DNA from: an uncultured Pyrinomonas sp.
GTDB lineage: Bacteria > Acidobacteriota > Blastocatellia > Pyrinomonadales > Pyrinomonadaceae
Direction: 5' to 3'
Assembly: GCA_937135995.1 (NCBI GenBank)
Contig: CAKZOF010000127.1
Coordinates: 1 to 8,649, forward strand
DNA: 8,649 nucleotides
In this document: one piece after another, positions 7,406-8,649 of the stretch
Layout of the letters: each line of letters opens with the position of its first letter
Numbering within the stretch: the first letter of the stretch is position 1
Position numbers and translations under genes: made by a program
The notes under the pieces: model-generated
What the model saw: only the letters and a program-made list of their open reading frames with translations
Databases searched by the model: none
What the model was told of the DNA's origin: nothing

Positions 7406-7463
7406 CCAAAAGATTCATCCAACGCTTCCCGTCTTGTAAACTGCCGGTCAATCCCCAAAGTCC

Positions 7464-8649
7464 TCATTCGGCGCGCGCGAAAACGGCGCGCACGCGGCTG
7501 CCGACGCGCACCGGCGTGCCCGCCGCCGGCTCTTGCAAAACGACTTCGCCCTCGCCTTCGGCTTGGAGCGACAGGCCCAGTTGAGCGCAGATGCGCGCCG
7601 CGTCGCGCACGCTCTGCCCGCGCAAGTTGGGCATAGCCAACGCCGGGCCTTCGGCCCGGGCCAGCACGAAATCGCCTTGCTGTTCGATCTCTTCGCGTGT
7701 CGGCCCCGACGGCCGTTGGTCGTGCGCGGCGAGAGGCGGCGCGTCCGCCAACGGAGGCCGCGCTGCGTCCGGCGCGACGTTCAGATAGGGCAGCACGCGC
7801 TCGGCGATCTCGCGGAAAACGGGCGCGGCCACTTCGCCGCCATGATACGCGCCGCGCGGCTCGTCGATCACAACGATGATGACCACTTGCGGGTCGGAAG
7901 TTGGCGCAAAGCCGACGAAAGAGGCCACGTGTTTGGTCGGCGAATAGGCGCGCGTGTGCGGATCGATCTTTTGCGCCGTACCGGTTTTGCCTGCCGCCGT
8001 GTAGCCATCAAGCTGCGCGCGCGTCGCCGTTCCGCGTAACGTCACCATCTCCAACATGCCGCGCAAGGTGCGCGCCGTCTCGGCGCTGACGACGCGCGTC
8101 GCGGCAGGCGTCGTGCGCTGGACCACCACGCCCGTGCTCGTTCGAACTTCGCGCACCAGGTGCGGGGCGATGCGCACGCCGTCGTTGGCGATGGCCGCAA
8201 ACGCTGCCGCCACTTGCAAAGGCGTCACGCCGATCTCCTGCCCGATGGCGATCGACCCGATGGAACTCGGTTGCCAACGTCGGACCGGGCGCAGCAGTCC
8301 GGCGGTTTCGCCGGGAAGTTCGACGCCCGTCTTTTCGCCGAAACCGAACCGACGAATGTAGTCGTAGAGCCGCTCGTTGCCGACGCGCAAACCGAGTTTG
8401 ATCGCGGCAACGTTGGAGGATTTGGCGAGCGCTTCGGTAAGCGTCAACACGCCGAATGGATGGTGATCGCGCACGGTGCGCCCGGCCACGACGATGGCGC
8501 CCATCTGGCAATCGATGCGCTCGTCGGGCCGGGCCAGCCCCTCTTCGAGCGCAGCAGCGAACGAGACGATCTTGAAGGTCGAACCTGGCTCGTAGATGTT
8601 CTGCAACGCTTCGTTGCGCCGCGCTTCGGGCGCGAGCGCGTGAGCGCGA
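7464..8649 (-). CDS. ftsI: Septal class B penicillin-binding protein FtsI, transpeptidase plus PASTA domain (5' end cut by window edge)
   Basis: FtsI crosslinks septal peptidoglycan on the outer face of the membrane, working with FtsW. The frame is open to the window edge, giving 394 visible C-terminal residues; the membrane anchor, pedestal domain and start are outside. Just inside the edge is the EPGSTFK motif, with the acyl-enzyme Ser at visible residue 23 and Lys at 26. The SSN triad is at 77-79 and KTGT at 221-224, so all three transpeptidase motifs are present. After the catalytic domain comes a Pro/Ala-rich linker (about 291-338) and one PASTA domain (about 339-394, starting PNLRGQS). 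PASTA tails occur on division PBPs of several phyla but not on E. coli FtsI. An internal TTG just before QNIYEPG (8606) is not the start, because conserved sequence (PEARRNEA) continues upstream. Position before murF supports ftsI rather than an elongation PBP2. Confidence 0.95.
   Translation of the reverse strand, partial: RAHALAPEARRNEALQNIYEPGSTFKIVSFAAALEEGLARPDERIDCQMGAIVVAGRTVRDHHPFGVLTLTEALAKSSNVAAIKLGLRVGNERLYDYIRRFGFGEKTGVELPGETAGLLRPVRRWQPSSIGSIAIGQEIGVTPLQVAAAFAAIANDGVRIAPHLVREVRTSTGVVVQRTTPAATRVVSAETARTLRGMLEMVTLRGTATRAQLDGYTAAGKTGTAQKIDPHTRAYSPTKHVASFVGFAPTSDPQVVIIVVIDEPRGAYHGGEVAAPVFREIAERVLPYLNVAPDAARPPLADAPPLAAHDQRPSGPTREEIEQQGDFVLARAEGPALAMPNLRGQSVRDAARICAQLGLSLQAEGEGEVVLQEPAAGTPVRVGSRVRAVFARAE

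Larger units (their letters stand above)
7120..7463 (-). other. 344-bp gap between ftsI and murF, at the usual murE position
   Basis: This is the largest non-coding stretch in the window. Its ftsI-proximal part (7321-7440) is about 53% GC by hand count, below the flanking genes. I read all three minus frames and found no MurE motif (no GTNGKTT-type P-loop and no VDYAH-like segment), so there is no recognisable murE remnant. It contains the doubtful 67-codon and 19-codon ORFs listed separately and a small hairpin. No clear sigma-70 promoter is visible; a TTTACA near 7440 has no good -10 partner. No intrinsic terminator follows ftsI. Confidence 0.7.

Noticed and set aside
7254..7451. A 65-codon minus-strand ORF starting at TTG in the ftsI-murF gap
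   Set aside because: It overlaps the 67-codon ORF in another frame, starts with TTG without a good ribosome binding site, and has no recognisable motif. It was checked for MurE remnants and none were found.
7425..7453. Possible promoter (TTGACC or TTTACA as -35) after ftsI
   Set aside because: No acceptable -10 hexamer is found 16-18 nt downstream of either box.

Overview
The window is a stretch of a bacterial dcw (division and cell wall) cluster. Every supported gene lies on the minus strand, so transcription runs from high to low coordinates. In that order the genes are ftsI (5' end cut by the window edge), murF, mraY, murD, ftsW, murG and murC (3' end cut by the other edge). Base composition is GC-rich, the division machinery includes a class B penicillin-binding protein with one C-terminal PASTA domain, and the gene order is the ancestral one. 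This fits a free-living, peptidoglycan-walled bacterium. The style of MraY and MurC and the PASTA-tailed FtsI would suit Acidobacteriota, but that placement is only a guess from memory of the families.

Layout. 8649-7464: FtsI/PBP transpeptidase and PASTA domains. 7463-7120: 344 bp without a convincing gene, where murE would normally lie; it holds a doubtful 67-codon ORF and a 19-codon mini-ORF linked by start/stop overlaps to the GTG start of murF. 7119-1930: murF, mraY, murD and ftsW, packed with gaps of 9, 2 and 7 nt, followed by murG 2 nt after ftsW (1927-824). 823-744: an 80-nt spacer with a small inverted repeat. 743-1: murC N-terminal and central parts.

Together these genes cover much of the cytoplasmic and membrane part of peptidoglycan synthesis. 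MurC adds L-Ala, MurD adds D-Glu and MurF adds D-Ala-D-Ala to UDP-MurNAc. MraY transfers the product to undecaprenyl phosphate (lipid I), MurG adds GlcNAc (lipid II), and FtsW with FtsI polymerises and crosslinks it at the septum. The step between MurD and MurF, addition of the third residue by MurE, is missing from the cluster here.

No undescribed system is evident. The points most worth a second look are the missing murE, a MurF whose expected carbamylated lysine position is glutamate, a sharp GC drop within the last 240 bp of murC, and the short overlapping ORFs ahead of murF.
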